From the NCBI GenBank assembly GCA_964497925.1, contig CAZCFE010000023.1, positions 1 to 17,514 on the forward strand: a DNA stretch of 17,514 nt. The letters run 5' to 3'. Shown in pieces: positions 7,211-15,209 of this stretch. A model generated the notes under the pieces. It was not told where the DNA came from and ran no database searches. It saw nothing but the letters and a program-made list of their open reading frames with translations. A program made the translations under genes and the position numbers. Position 1 is the first letter of the stretch, and every line of letters begins with the position of its first letter. This DNA is from CAIYWZ01 sp964497925 (lineage in GTDB: Bacteria; Pseudomonadota; Alphaproteobacteria; CAIYWZ01).

Positions 7211-9559
7211 TTACTCAAAAATATCACGACCTTGAAAATCTTTTTTACTTAATGAAACACCCAACTGTGTTGATGTTGCAACCCATAAATTAAATTGTTC
7301 ATGTGAGCATTTTTGATCGTAAAAAAGTTCGAATTGACTCAACGATTTTTTAAAAGCTTCATTTCTTTTTTCCTGATCAAGTGCGCTTCCGTAGCGTGTA
7401 AAAAAATCCAATATTTTGATCATTCGGGCATTAGAAGAATCGCTATATCCAACAGACTCTCTTAGTGCACTCAAGAAGAAGACCTCACTTCTGATAAGTT
7501 TTTCAAAATATTGACTTGAAACGACTTTTTCAATTTGGGAAAGGGTGAAAAAATCAGCTTCATGAAAAGATATTTGTCTTATATATCCATGCGCTTGACC
7601 TGTTGTATGATGATAACCAATTTCTACTTTTTTAATTTTTGCATCTAAAATATTTTGTGTATATAAAGCATGCAAAAACTCTTGTGAAAGTGATGCAGAG
7701 TAGCCAAAAAATGAGTTTGATTTCAATATATTCAAAAACTCAAGAACAGCTTGTTTGAGTGCGGGAGTGCTTTGTTCGTGTTTCAAAAGAAATAGTGCAA
7801 ACCTTTCAACTTTTTTGATGTTTTCAAAAGAGGAATCAAAAGATCCTTTTATTTTTTCTAAAGCAAGAATATCAGCAAAACGCTCTAGAACGGTGATGTT
7901 GGTTGTTATGGCTTCAAAGTTTAGCCCATTCCATGTTATGCCGGTGACTTTCTCTCCTTTGAACAGCGTGCTTAAGTTTTCACCAAATTTTTCTAACAGG
8001 CTTTGAGCAGCTTTTTCTGGAAACTCAAGAAAGCTTTCCATGTTTGGGAGATTTTCTTTTGAGTCTAAAATTTTTTCTAAGAATGGATATGTTTCAAAAA
8101 TTAAAGGGCGCGGTTCAAGAACTTTTATTTTTCTACTTTTTTGAGCAGAAGAAGGTTTAGATAAAATTCCTCTTAGTTGTTTTTCTTCTAAAGCAGTTAA
8201 TTCTGGGATAAAGTTTGAAGAAGTTTTACTCAAAGCTCTTTCATAAGTAAAACCAGGTTTGGAGGGATCAAGTGTTAAAGGATCTCTTTTTGAGCAGGAT
8301 TTAACATTATCTTTTCTTTTTTTCCAATTATTTTGAATCAGAAGAGCCCCATTTGTGCGCTCTTGATTGATTTTTTCCATCATTTGAAAACGCAAATTAG
8401 AATTTTTTTTGAGATCTATTTCTTGAATTGCTCTATCGAGTCGATGGCTTCTAGCCGTTATGGCGGTGGGGGTTTGTTTCTGTTTTCTTTTTAAATTTCC
8501 ATAAATAATTGCGTTTTTCAAATTCAAGATACCTTTCCCCCAGATAGAAGGATTGTATGCATCTATGGCAACTCCAGGCGCCGTATGTTTTGGTGAAACG
8601 TGCACACCATCATGACCATCTTCAAATATTTGGATAAAGTCTTGATCTGCTGATTTTAAAAGACATTCTTTGATTTCTATGCTTGAGAATTCAGGAAAGC
8701 GTTCCATCATTTGAGCAACTGCCCCGCTTAAAATGGCTGCTGCTAATGATGTTCCTGAGATGGGAGAATATTGATTTCCTTCTTCGAGTCCTGTTGCGCA
8801 CATAATATCTTGTGCTGTGACCCATAAGAAATTATTTTGAATATATTGCATATCTCCTGGTTTTCCTGAGGATGCAGTGACTCTGAGGTCTTGCCTTAAA
8901 TTTCCAGCAAAAAGTATAAAATCTGAGATGGATGGGCTCCAGCCGTTAGAAGATAAGTTTTCCGCGTTATTTCCTGATGCTTTTACAATGATTTTATTGT
9001 TCAAGAATGGTATATATGAACTCAAGGCATTTTCTGTTATAGAGTTTGAGAAGTTTAAAATTCGAACATCTGGAAACTCATTAATTTTAGGTAAGTCAGC
9101 GGTATGTATCACAATGATCTGAGCTTTTGGGGATATTTGTCCTATAAGAGATGCCATTCCTGCGCCATGATCGCTAAATTCGCCCAAAGAAGAAATTTGC
9201 GATCGAGGGCTCACACGAACCCCTTGATGATTTATTCCTGAGTTTTCAAACAGTAAAATAGGAACGCCTTGGCCCTCTGATTCTTCATGCCACATAGATC
9301 CAATTCCGCCTTTTGCTGTGGGGGTGTGCATTAATTTATATTCATCTTTGCTTAAAGGGTCTGAAGAAGAATTTCTGAGTCTTTCTTGGATTTGCATTTT
9401 AATAGCATGGGTATCACCAAGGCGATATCCAGACTCTGCAGCGACACGTCTCCAAAATGGATTGTCTTCGTAGCTGGGCGTTGTTGATGCGCCATCACTT
9501 GAATAAAGTTGTGAGGAAGTTGTAAGTATTAAGTAAGCAAGTGTTGTAATCTTTTTCAT
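7211..9559 (-). CDS. Exported subtilisin-like (S8) protein with large C-terminal extension
   Basis: A 782-residue protein with a signal peptide (residues 1 to about 20), so it acts outside the cytoplasm. Residues about 95-350 form a peptidase S8 domain: first catalytic block LLFENSGIN (102-110), His131 in DHGAGMASLIG, oxyanion Asn197 in KASGN, and Ser271 in SGTSLAAA. The first block is odd: the Asp of the usual D-T/S-G motif is replaced, so that Asn106 or Glu105 occupies its place. The remaining 430 residues (about 355-782) are charged and mainly helical, and I do not recognise them. There is no visible C-terminal membrane anchor or autotransporter barrel. The ATG at 9559 follows AGGAGA at good spacing. 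A TTGACA-N16-TAAAAT promoter lies about 70 bases upstream. It could be a secreted protease acting on host or own surface proteins, or a binding protein on a dead protease scaffold. Confidence 0.85.
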   Translation of the reverse strand: MKKITTLAYLILTTSSQLYSSDGASTTPSYEDNPFWRRVAAESGYRLGDTHAIKMQIQERLRNSSSDPLSKDEYKLMHTPTAKGGIGSMWHEESEGQGVPILLFENSGINHQGVRVSPRSQISSLGEFSDHGAGMASLIGQISPKAQIIVIHTADLPKINEFPDVRILNFSNSITENALSSYIPFLNNKIIVKASGNNAENLSSNGWSPSISDFILFAGNLRQDLRVTASSGKPGDMQYIQNNFLWVTAQDIMCATGLEEGNQYSPISGTSLAAAILSGAVAQMMERFPEFSSIEIKECLLKSADQDFIQIFEDGHDGVHVSPKHTAPGVAIDAYNPSIWGKGILNLKNAIIYGNLKRKQKQTPTAITARSHRLDRAIQEIDLKKNSNLRFQMMEKINQERTNGALLIQNNWKKRKDNVKSCSKRDPLTLDPSKPGFTYERALSKTSSNFIPELTALEEKQLRGILSKPSSAQKSRKIKVLEPRPLIFETYPFLEKILDSKENLPNMESFLEFPEKAAQSLLEKFGENLSTLFKGEKVTGITWNGLNFEAITTNITVLERFADILALEKIKGSFDSSFENIKKVERFALFLLKHEQSTPALKQAVLEFLNILKSNSFFGYSASLSQEFLHALYTQNILDAKIKKVEIGYHHTTGQAHGYIRQISFHEADFFTLSQIEKVVSSQYFEKLIRSEVFFLSALRESVGYSDSSNARMIKILDFFTRYGSALDQEKRNEAFKKSLSQFELFYDQKCSHEQFNLWVATSTQLGVSLSKKDFQGRDIFE

Positions 9560-9632
9560 GTTGGTTTCTCCTGTTGTTTTCTTCTATGTCTTATATAAGG
9601 GTGTCACTTTTTTATTTCAATTATTTATAATT

Positions 9633-9660
9633 ATTTTAACATAAAAAAATAAATTGTCAA
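9633..9660 (-). promoter_or_regulatory. Promoter for the subtilase gene
   Basis: On the minus strand TTGACA (9660-9655), a 16-bp spacer and TAAAAT (9638-9633) give a consensus-like sigma-70 promoter. Transcription would start near 9626, leaving a leader of about 65 nt before the ATG at 9559. Confidence 0.6.
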
Positions 9661-9676
9661 ATAATATTTTTGACAA
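9654..9676. promoter_or_regulatory. Inverted repeat with back-to-back -35 elements, possible operator
   Basis: TTGTCAA (9654-9660), nine bases, then TTGACAA (9670-9676) make a perfect 7-bp inverted repeat. The left arm is the -35 of the subtilase promoter. The right arm is a TTGACA facing the transporter gene, with TAAAAA 15 bp downstream as a weak -10. The symmetry may be only two -35 boxes pointing apart, or an operator for a dimeric regulator controlling both genes. Confidence 0.4.
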
Positions 9677-9790
9677 AAGTATTTCTCATGTAAAAAAATG
9701 TCCTTAAAATTTGTTGGTTTTACAATTTCATGATAGTCTTTGCTCATATTTAATTATAAAAATCAGGTTAAATACGGAGAAACATTAGAA

Positions 9791-10993
9791 ATGGTGATTA
9801 ATCTTTTACTTATTCTTATATTGATAATCATGGAAATGGCAACCGATATCTATTCGCCAAGTCTGCCTGAAATCAAATCATTTTTTAAAATTAATGAAGA
9901 AATAGCTCAGTTAACAATTACGGTAAATCTTCTTGGAATTGCAATTTCAGGATGCTTGTATGGACCTTTGTCTGACAGTTACGGGCGAAAAAAGTTTTTG
10001 CTTGCGGGGGTTTCTTTGTTTTTGATTGGAAGCTTTTTATGTTCTATTTCATCTAGTATTCATGTTTTGATCTTTGCGCGCTTTATTCAAGGCTTGGGGC
10101 AGGGTGTGGCATGGGTTCTGGCATTAGCTGTTGTGGGAGATCTTTATAAAAAAAGGCATGCAACTAAAGTGATTTCTATTTTGGGAATGGTGATTTCAGC
10201 ATCGCCTGCTTTTGCTCCTCTTTTAGGAGGGGTTATTGCACATTTTTTTGGCTGGAGAATGAATTTTATTTTCCTTTCATGTGCGGCGATGATTTTATTA
10301 ATTTGTTTGATCAAATTTCTTCCAGAAACACTACAAAAATCAAAACGACACCCTTTTTCATGCAGTTTAATTAAAGTGAAAATTGTTGTAATTTTGAAAA
10401 ATAAAGTATTTTTGAATAATGCTTTGATCTCAGGGCTTGTTTTTTCTGGTCTTTGGAGTTTTATCGCAACAGCGCCATTTGTTTTTAATTCAATGAATGT
10501 TGATCAGATTAGCTTTGGTTTGTATAACCTTTTAAGTGTTGCAAGTTATGGTTTGGGGTCTTTGTTGAATCATTATTTCCACAATCGTTATACATATTTT
10601 TCATTGATGCGTTTTGGTATTGTGGGCACTTTTATATCAGGAAGTTTATTATTATTTGCAACGTTGAGTGTTTGTAAAACACCTTTGATTTTAGTGGCAG
10701 TTATGGGGATGTATTCATTCTCAATGGCGTTTATTTTTGCAAATGCAACTTCAAATGCGCTTCATGCCATCAAATCAAAGGCCGCAACAGGAACAGCTTC
10801 ATCCATTATTTCTTTTATTGAAATGGTGATGGCAATTATTATGATTTCAGGAGTGGGGGCAGAGAAAAATACCAATTTTTATTATGTATCAATTGGTTTT
10901 ATTGTATCATCGATCTTGTGTGTATTTTTGTTGAAGAAATCACCTTTGAGCGATCAAAAAACATCTAAAATTGAATCTTTAAATGGACATTAA
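9791..10993 (+). CDS. Bcr/CflA-type MFS drug efflux transporter
   Basis: A 400-residue inner-membrane protein of the major facilitator superfamily, Bcr/CflA drug:H+ antiporter branch, with about 12 hydrophobic segments along its whole length. The first helix ends in MATDIYSPSLP, the characteristic MATDxYxPxLP signature of this branch. The cytoplasmic loop between helices 2 and 3 carries motif A (GPLSDSYGRKK). RFIQGLGQGVAW matches the conserved helix-4 segment. The frame opens further upstream at a TTG (9740), but the ATG at 9791 fits the family N-terminus and has GGAG eleven bases before it, so I use it. It is transcribed away from the subtilase. The substrate cannot be read from sequence. 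Relatives export bicyclomycin, chloramphenicol or sulfonamides, and in intracellular bacteria related carriers may move metabolites. Confidence 0.9.
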   Translation: MVINLLLILILIIMEMATDIYSPSLPEIKSFFKINEEIAQLTITVNLLGIAISGCLYGPLSDSYGRKKFLLAGVSLFLIGSFLCSISSSIHVLIFARFIQGLGQGVAWVLALAVVGDLYKKRHATKVISILGMVISASPAFAPLLGGVIAHFFGWRMNFIFLSCAAMILLICLIKFLPETLQKSKRHPFSCSLIKVKIVVILKNKVFLNNALISGLVFSGLWSFIATAPFVFNSMNVDQISFGLYNLLSVASYGLGSLLNHYFHNRYTYFSLMRFGIVGTFISGSLLLFATLSVCKTPLILVAVMGMYSFSMAFIFANATSNALHAIKSKAATGTASSIISFIEMVMAIIMISGVGAEKNTNFYYVSIGFIVSSILCVFLLKKSPLSDQKTSKIESLNGH

Positions 10994-11228
10994 TAATCTC
11001 TTTCCAAGAAAATGCAAAATGAGATATTTTCAGGTTTAGAAATTTAAATGATAAATTACAAAAACTTTCCTATTGGGACCCCTGATTTTGCTAGCCATTG
11101 TAGAGAAAAAAAGGCTTATTGACAAAACATTACTTATCAAAGAAGGGATGGATGATGATCTATCTAAGTGTTTCAAAGAATGATCGGTTTTTGGTAGGTT
11201 TTTTAAAAGTGGGTGTTGCGGTGTGATC
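10994..11228. other. Intergenic stretch, no convincing gene
   Basis: This is the first part of a 614-bp gap between the transporter and rnc. After the transporter stop there is only a weak imperfect hairpin (ATCTC and GAGAT about 20 bases apart, then ATTTT). Short plus-strand frames of 20-40 codons are present, for example around 11055-11183, in more than one phase and with no good ribosome binding site. This looks like a decayed gene or random open frames. No tRNA, insertion sequence end or CRISPR repeat is visible. Confidence 0.45.
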
Positions 11229-11390
11229 ATGACCCAAAAAGACCCAAATTTTAAGATGATTATTATGGGGCTTAAAGTTTACAAAGACCCAAAAAAATCC
11301 AAAAAAACAGCAGAAGCTGATAAACGTTACACAGATCTATCACAAGGCAACATTCTTGCTGTTGGTAGGGCCTTTGTGGAGGACAAATGA
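11229..11390 (+). CDS. Small hypothetical ORF, 53 aa
   Basis: The frame encodes a lysine-rich, basic 53-residue peptide (MTQKDPNFK at the start, GRAFVEDK at the end) that I do not recognise. It has no clear ribosome binding site. Its phase stays open upstream to 11184, just after a TGA, so it may be the distal part of a broken longer gene rather than a complete one. Its stop overlaps the start of the next small frame as ATGA, an arrangement typical of translationally coupled genes. Either a tiny operon or a pseudogene remnant is possible. Confidence 0.3.
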   Translation: MTQKDPNFKMIIMGLKVYKDPKKSKKTAEADKRYTDLSQGNILAVGRAFVEDK

Positions 11391-11488
11391 TTGGGGTTTA
11401 TGGCGGGATTTTCTATCTGGATGTTGCCAGTATAAATGAGAGGTTATTTTTAATTTTATTGCTGTTTGCATCTTTGTATGTAAAATAA
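11387..11488 (+). CDS. Small hypothetical hydrophobic ORF, 33 aa
   Basis: A 33-residue peptide begins at an ATG overlapping the stop of the preceding small frame. A strong GGAGGA (11378-11383) lies three bases before it, somewhat close. The C-terminal half (RLFLILLLFASLYVK) could be a single membrane-spanning helix. It ends three bases before the rnc promoter. I cannot assign a family. The Shine-Dalgarno and the overlap argue for translation; the tiny size and the surrounding broken frames argue for a remnant of a longer protein interrupted by a frameshift. Confidence 0.3.
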   Translation: MIGVYGGIFYLDVASINERLFLILLLFASLYVK

Positions 11489-11490
11489 AG

Positions 11491-11519
11491 TTGACAAAAA
11501 ATATTATTATGGTTATGAT
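11491..11519 (+). promoter_or_regulatory. Strong sigma-70 promoter of the rnc-era-prfB-rph operon
   Basis: TTGACA (11491-11496), exactly 17 bases, then TATGAT (11514-11519). The -35 is perfect, the -10 has one mismatch and the spacing is ideal. Transcription should start near 11526, giving a leader of about 80 nt before rnc. That leader contains a 14-bp AT palindrome (11573-11586). Confidence 0.8.
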
Positions 11520-11607
11520 AAGTAATATCAAACAAGAATTTATTATCAAAAATTTTAAGTCTGATCATGTTGAATTAATATTAATTTTGAAGAGTTGTGA
11601 TTAAAAT

Positions 11608-12318
11608 ATGTCTGCTGAGTCTATTCATGAAGTTCCCATCAAATTCCCATTTTTTGAGTATGTCTTTAAGAATCATGATTTGATAAAACACGCTCTTTTG
11701 CACCCAAGTTTGTCTCAAAGGCGCAAGATGATTAAGAAAAAAGATATTGCTTTTGATCGAATGGAATTTGTAGGAGACCGTATTTTAGGATTGGTGATTG
11801 CAGATACGTTGTATGCGCGTTATCCTGAGGCGGATGAAGGTGAGCTCTCTTTAAGGTCTGCAAATCTGGTTTGTATGGATACTTTGTATAAAATATGTAT
11901 CAAATGTGGTCTTGATAAATATATTCAATATGACACTGCAGGTTACGATTCAAGGATGATCAAAAATTTGTTTGCCGATGCTATGGAGGCTTTTTTGGCA
12001 GCTCTTTTTTTAGATGGTGGGGTTGATATAGTAAAGAGCTTTATACATCAATACTGGGGTGATTTGATTGACAATGAAAGCAAACCCTTAAAACGCCCAA
12101 AAACAGCCTTGCAAGAGTACTTGCATCTTAAAAAAATGCAAGCTCCTGTTTATACATTAATGACAACACAAGGGCCTCCGCATGCTCCAGAGTTTACAAT
12201 GCAAGTCCAAATTCCACAAACAGATTTAAGCGAAATAGCGGTGGCTGCTTCAGTTAAAGATGCTCAAAATATTGCAGCGTTGAAGTTGCTTAATACATTA
12301 AAAGGATCACAAAAATGA
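11608..12318 (+). CDS. rnc: Ribonuclease III
   Basis: RNase III cleaves double-stranded RNA: rRNA precursors, some mRNAs and sense-antisense duplexes. The 236 residues hold the N-terminal catalytic domain with signature DRMEFVGDRILGLV (50-63), which supplies Glu53 and Asp57. The second acidic pair, Asp124 and Glu127, lies in FADAMEAFLAALFLDGG. A double-stranded RNA-binding domain (about 165-235) begins PKTALQEYLH. The residue after the signature Asp is Arg instead of the usual Ser/Ala, a minor deviation. The start at 11608 has only a distant GAAGAG, so translation initiation may be weak. It is the first gene of a four-gene operon, and its TGA overlaps the era ATG (ATGA). lepB, often upstream of rnc, is absent here. 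Confidence 0.96.
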   Translation: MSAESIHEVPIKFPFFEYVFKNHDLIKHALLHPSLSQRRKMIKKKDIAFDRMEFVGDRILGLVIADTLYARYPEADEGELSLRSANLVCMDTLYKICIKCGLDKYIQYDTAGYDSRMIKNLFADAMEAFLAALFLDGGVDIVKSFIHQYWGDLIDNESKPLKRPKTALQEYLHLKKMQAPVYTLMTTQGPPHAPEFTMQVQIPQTDLSEIAVAASVKDAQNIAALKLLNTLKGSQK

Positions 12319-13205
12319 ATACAAAATCTGCATTTATTGCAATTATTGGTGAAACGAATGCGGGAAAATCAACGCTTTTGAACCAGCTTATTGGGGCAAA
12401 GGTAAGCATTATTTCACACAAAGTTCAAACAACCAGACGAAAAATTTTAGGAATCTATACCAAAGATGATACTCAGCTTGTCTTTATTGATACTCCTGGA
12501 ATTTTTGGAGCAAAGAAACGCCTTGAAAAAGCAATGGTCAGGGCTGCTTGGGATGGAGCCTATGACGGGGATCAGGTGATTTTGATTGTGGATGCTGCAA
12601 AAAAAGATCTCTCCAATTCTTTGCATGCGGCTCAAAAATTATCAACATTTGAAAAACCAAAAATGCTTGTTTTAAACAAGATTGATTTGCTTCCAAAGGA
12701 AAAACTCCTTGAAATTATCTCTAAGTTTTCTGTGTTTAATTTTGATGATATTTTTATGATTTCTGCTTTGAGTGGGGATGGAGTTGAAAGGTTTATGGGG
12801 TCATTGTGTTCAAAGGTGCCATTTGGACCTTGGTTTTACATGGAAGATCAGATTAGTGATTTGTCACAAAGAACCAGCGCTGAAGAAATCACACGTGAAA
12901 AAATTTATGAATATTTGCATCAAGAATTGCCATATTCCATTCATGTGATGACAGATCGCTTTGAAGTTTTTGATAATGGTGATATAAAAATTGTGCAATC
13001 TATTGTTGTGGAGCGAGAAAGTCAACGTGCAATTGTTCTGGGTGATAAAGGTGCAAAAATTAAAATGATAGGTACAGCATCAAGAAAAGAGCTTGAGCAT
13101 TTCTTGGGTGCAAAAATTCATCTCTTTTTGCATGTGATTGTGGATGAAAAGTGGCAAAATAGAAGAAGTTACTATGAAGGCCAAGGGTTAGATTTTGAGG
13201 ATTAA
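12315..13205 (+). CDS. era: GTPase Era, 16S rRNA-binding ribosome assembly factor
   Basis: Era is an essential GTPase that binds the 3' end of 16S rRNA during 30S maturation. The 296 residues are of normal length. G-motifs are GETNAGKST (12-20, P-loop), DTPG (59-62), NKID (121-124) and a SAL stretch near 150 for G5. The P-loop has Thr where Era proteins usually have Pro (GxPNxGKS), while the essential GKS is kept. The C-terminal third is the KH domain, including the segment around GDKGAKIKMIG that matches the RNA-binding GxxG loop. Translation is coupled to rnc through the ATGA overlap, and AAGGA sits about ten bases upstream of the ATG. prfB follows after 8 bases. Confidence 0.96.
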   Translation: MNTKSAFIAIIGETNAGKSTLLNQLIGAKVSIISHKVQTTRRKILGIYTKDDTQLVFIDTPGIFGAKKRLEKAMVRAAWDGAYDGDQVILIVDAAKKDLSNSLHAAQKLSTFEKPKMLVLNKIDLLPKEKLLEIISKFSVFNFDDIFMISALSGDGVERFMGSLCSKVPFGPWFYMEDQISDLSQRTSAEEITREKIYEYLHQELPYSIHVMTDRFEVFDNGDIKIVQSIVVERESQRAIVLGDKGAKIKMIGTASRKELEHFLGAKIHLFLHVIVDEKWQNRRSYYEGQGLDFED

Positions 13206-13213
13206 GGAATAAA

Positions 13214-14311
13214 ATGCGCGCAGAATTAGAATCAGCTTTGAGTGAAATTAAAGAATGTATCATCATTTTAAAGAAACATCTTGATTTTGATGCGGCATGT
13301 TTGTCTTTGAAAAATCTCATCCAGGAGTCCCAAGATCCAGATCTTTGGGAAGATCCAGACAAAGCAAAGATTGTTATGAAGGAAAAAAATGATCTGGAAG
13401 CATCAATTGCAAGGATTACATCTTTTGAAAAACAAGTAGATGATGCGTTAACAGCAATTGATCTTGGCACAGAAATGGGTGATGAGGCTCTGACTTTAGA
13501 AGGAGAAACTCAGTTGTTTGACTTGCAGATCCAATCCAGAAAAAAGCGCCTTGAAAGCTTGCTTTCAGGGGAAGCAGACCGCAATAATGCATTTTTAGAA
13601 GTGCATGCTGGGGCAGGGGGGACGGAAGCGCAAGACTGGGCAGAAATGCTGGTGCGTATGTATATGCGCTATGCCGACTCAAGGGGATATAAAACAGAAT
13701 GGCTTGAAGAAAGCCCTGGCGATGAGGCAGGAATTAAATCTGTGACATTGAAAATCACAGGTGAGATGGCGTATGGTTGGCTTAAAACAGAGTCTGGTGT
13801 TCATCGTTTGGTGCGTATTTCTCCTTTTGATGCAAATGCAAAACGTCATACAAGTTTTGCTTCAGTTTGGATCTACCCAGAAGTTGATGACAGTATAGAA
13901 GTTGATATTCAAGAAAAAGACTTAAGAGTAGATACCTATAGAGCATCAGGCGCTGGAGGGCAACATGTCAATAAAACAGAAAGCGCAATTCGTATTACCC
14001 ACATGCCAACAGGAATCGTTGTGACTTGTCAAAACGATAGATCTCAGCATCGCAACAGAGCGCAAGCCATGTCCATGCTAAAAGCGCGTATATATGAGAT
14101 GGAGTTGCGTAAACGTGAAGAAGCTATGCAAAGCGAGAATGACTCTAAGTCTCAAATTGGATGGGGACATCAGATTAGGTCTTATGTTCTACACCCATAC
14201 CAAATGGTTAAAGACTTGAGAACAGGATTTGAAAAAGGAAATGCTTTGGGCGTTTTAGATGGGGATATAGAAGGATTTTTAGAAGCATCTTTAACATTAA
14301 AATTAAAATAA
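13214..14311 (+). CDS. prfB: Peptide chain release factor 2
   Basis: RF2 recognises UAA and UGA in the ribosomal A site and triggers hydrolysis of peptidyl-tRNA. The 365-residue protein carries the codon-recognition tripeptide SPF (203-205) and the catalytic GGQ loop (248-250, GAGGQHVNKTES). The N-terminal helical domain is complete. Most notably, the gene is one uninterrupted frame. At the position of the usual autoregulatory +1 frameshift (CTT TGA C) the sequence reads CTTGAT (13280-13285, codons 23-24 HLD), as if one T had been deleted. AAGGAAT precedes the ATG. It is third in the operon, with rph following after 12 bases. Confidence 0.97.
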   Translation: MRAELESALSEIKECIIILKKHLDFDAACLSLKNLIQESQDPDLWEDPDKAKIVMKEKNDLEASIARITSFEKQVDDALTAIDLGTEMGDEALTLEGETQLFDLQIQSRKKRLESLLSGEADRNNAFLEVHAGAGGTEAQDWAEMLVRMYMRYADSRGYKTEWLEESPGDEAGIKSVTLKITGEMAYGWLKTESGVHRLVRISPFDANAKRHTSFASVWIYPEVDDSIEVDIQEKDLRVDTYRASGAGGQHVNKTESAIRITHMPTGIVVTCQNDRSQHRNRAQAMSMLKARIYEMELRKREEAMQSENDSKSQIGWGHQIRSYVLHPYQMVKDLRTGFEKGNALGVLDGDIEGFLEASLTLKLK

Positions 14312-14323
14312 GGAAAAATAAAA

Positions 14324-15040
14324 ATGAGACATAATAACAGATCTTTTAACGAACTTCGCCCTATTGAAATTATCAAAGACGTAACAAAGTGGGCTGAAGG
14401 CTCTTGTTTGATCAAATTTGGAGATACGCATGTGATTGCAACGGCCACATTTGAAGACAAAGTCCCTCCATTTTTGCGCAATACAGGAACAGGTTGGGTC
14501 ACGGCTGAATATGGAATGTTGCCAAGGTCAACAGAATCAAGAATTGATCGCGAAGCTTCAAAAGGGAAACAAACAGGAAGAACGCAAGAAATCCAACGTT
14601 TAATTGGAAGGGCTCTTCGTATGGTTGTGGATTTAAAGGCATTGGGTGAAAAGCAAATTCGCATTGATTGCGATGTTATTCAAGCAGATGGAGGAACACG
14701 CACTGCTGCAATTACAGGAGGATATGTTGCTCTTCAGTTAGCTTTAGAGAAAATGGTAGGAGTAGGTAAACTTAAAGCTTTGCCTTTGATTGATACGATT
14801 GCAGCTGTTTCATGCGGCGTGATTGATGGAGAAGTAATGCTTGATCTTGATTATGTAGAGGATTCCAGGGCCCAGGTTGATGCAAATTTTGTGATGTTTG
14901 GCTCTGGGAAATTGATCGAGATTCAAGCAACAGCAGAGCATAAGCCTTTCACAGAAGATCAGCTCTCAAGTATGATGTTGTTGGCTAAAATGGGAATTAA
15001 GGAACTGACGATGGTGCAAAAAGAAGTATTGAAAAAATAA
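14324..15040 (+). CDS. rph: Ribonuclease PH
   Basis: RNase PH is a phosphate-dependent 3' exoribonuclease that trims tRNA precursors and also degrades structured RNA as a hexameric ring. The 238 residues match the family length. Signatures are GWVTAEYGMLPRSTESR, with the loop residues that engage RNA and phosphate, DCDVIQADGGTRTAAITGG in the catalytic core, and LDLDYVEDSRAQVDANFVM near the metal site. AAGGAA lies upstream of the ATG. It is the last gene of the operon. Its final codons run over the U-tract of a minus-strand RNA gene that converges on it, and I see no dedicated terminator on the plus strand. Confidence 0.97.
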   Translation: MRHNNRSFNELRPIEIIKDVTKWAEGSCLIKFGDTHVIATATFEDKVPPFLRNTGTGWVTAEYGMLPRSTESRIDREASKGKQTGRTQEIQRLIGRALRMVVDLKALGEKQIRIDCDVIQADGGTRTAAITGGYVALQLALEKMVGVGKLKALPLIDTIAAVSCGVIDGEVMLDLDYVEDSRAQVDANFVMFGSGKLIEIQATAEHKPFTEDQLSSMMLLAKMGIKELTMVQKEVLKK

Positions 15041-15042
15041 AA

Positions 15043-15202
15043 GGAAGCCGCATGAGCCGCAAACATTTTTGAATCCTCTTTGCGGCCTATTATAAAAATA
15101 GGTGGGTGACCGTATACATAAACCACAGTCTACGAAGTGACAGCCCCCGAAAGGATCTTATGGCCCCAGGGATAAAACATTCAAGCGAACCCGGCAGCTT
15201 CC
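15043..15202 (-). ncRNA. ssrS: Probable 6S RNA
   Basis: A 160-nt stretch clearly richer in G+C than its surroundings folds best on the minus strand. The ends pair as a 9-bp closing stem (GGAAGCUGC with GCGGCUUCC), followed immediately by U4-A-U6 as a terminator tract. An 8-bp hairpin (GCCGCAAA with UUUGCGGC) sits on the 3' side, as in 6S RNAs. The middle contains GGTCACCCACCT, resembling what I recall of alphaproteobacterial 6S. Length, open central region and own promoter all fit. 6S RNA mimics an open promoter and binds sigma-70 RNA polymerase in slow growth. It is tail-to-tail with rph. The assignment is from memory of the family; another structured RNA remains possible. Confidence 0.65.
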
Positions 15203-15209
15203 ATTTATT

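Noticed and set aside
8310..8340. A calmodulin-binding IQ-like motif in the subtilase C-terminal region (IQNNWKKRK, residues 408-416)
   Set aside because: The Gly and the last basic position of the IQ consensus are missing, and such short basic helices are common by chance. It would matter only if conserved in homologues.
11340..11549. A 69-codon minus-strand frame rich in Ile/Leu upstream of rnc
   Set aside because: It starts with no ribosome binding site, overlaps the strong rnc promoter, and its hydrophobicity reflects AT-rich sequence.
11573..11586. A 14-bp palindrome of A and T in the rnc leader, considered as an RNase III autoregulatory hairpin
   Set aside because: It has no loop and contains only A-T pairs, so it would not form a stable RNase III substrate.
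15041..15205. The same structured region read as a plus-strand RNA or 3'-UTR of rph
   Set aside because: The plus strand has no U-tract after the closing stem and no promoter positioned at its 5' end, whereas the minus strand has both.
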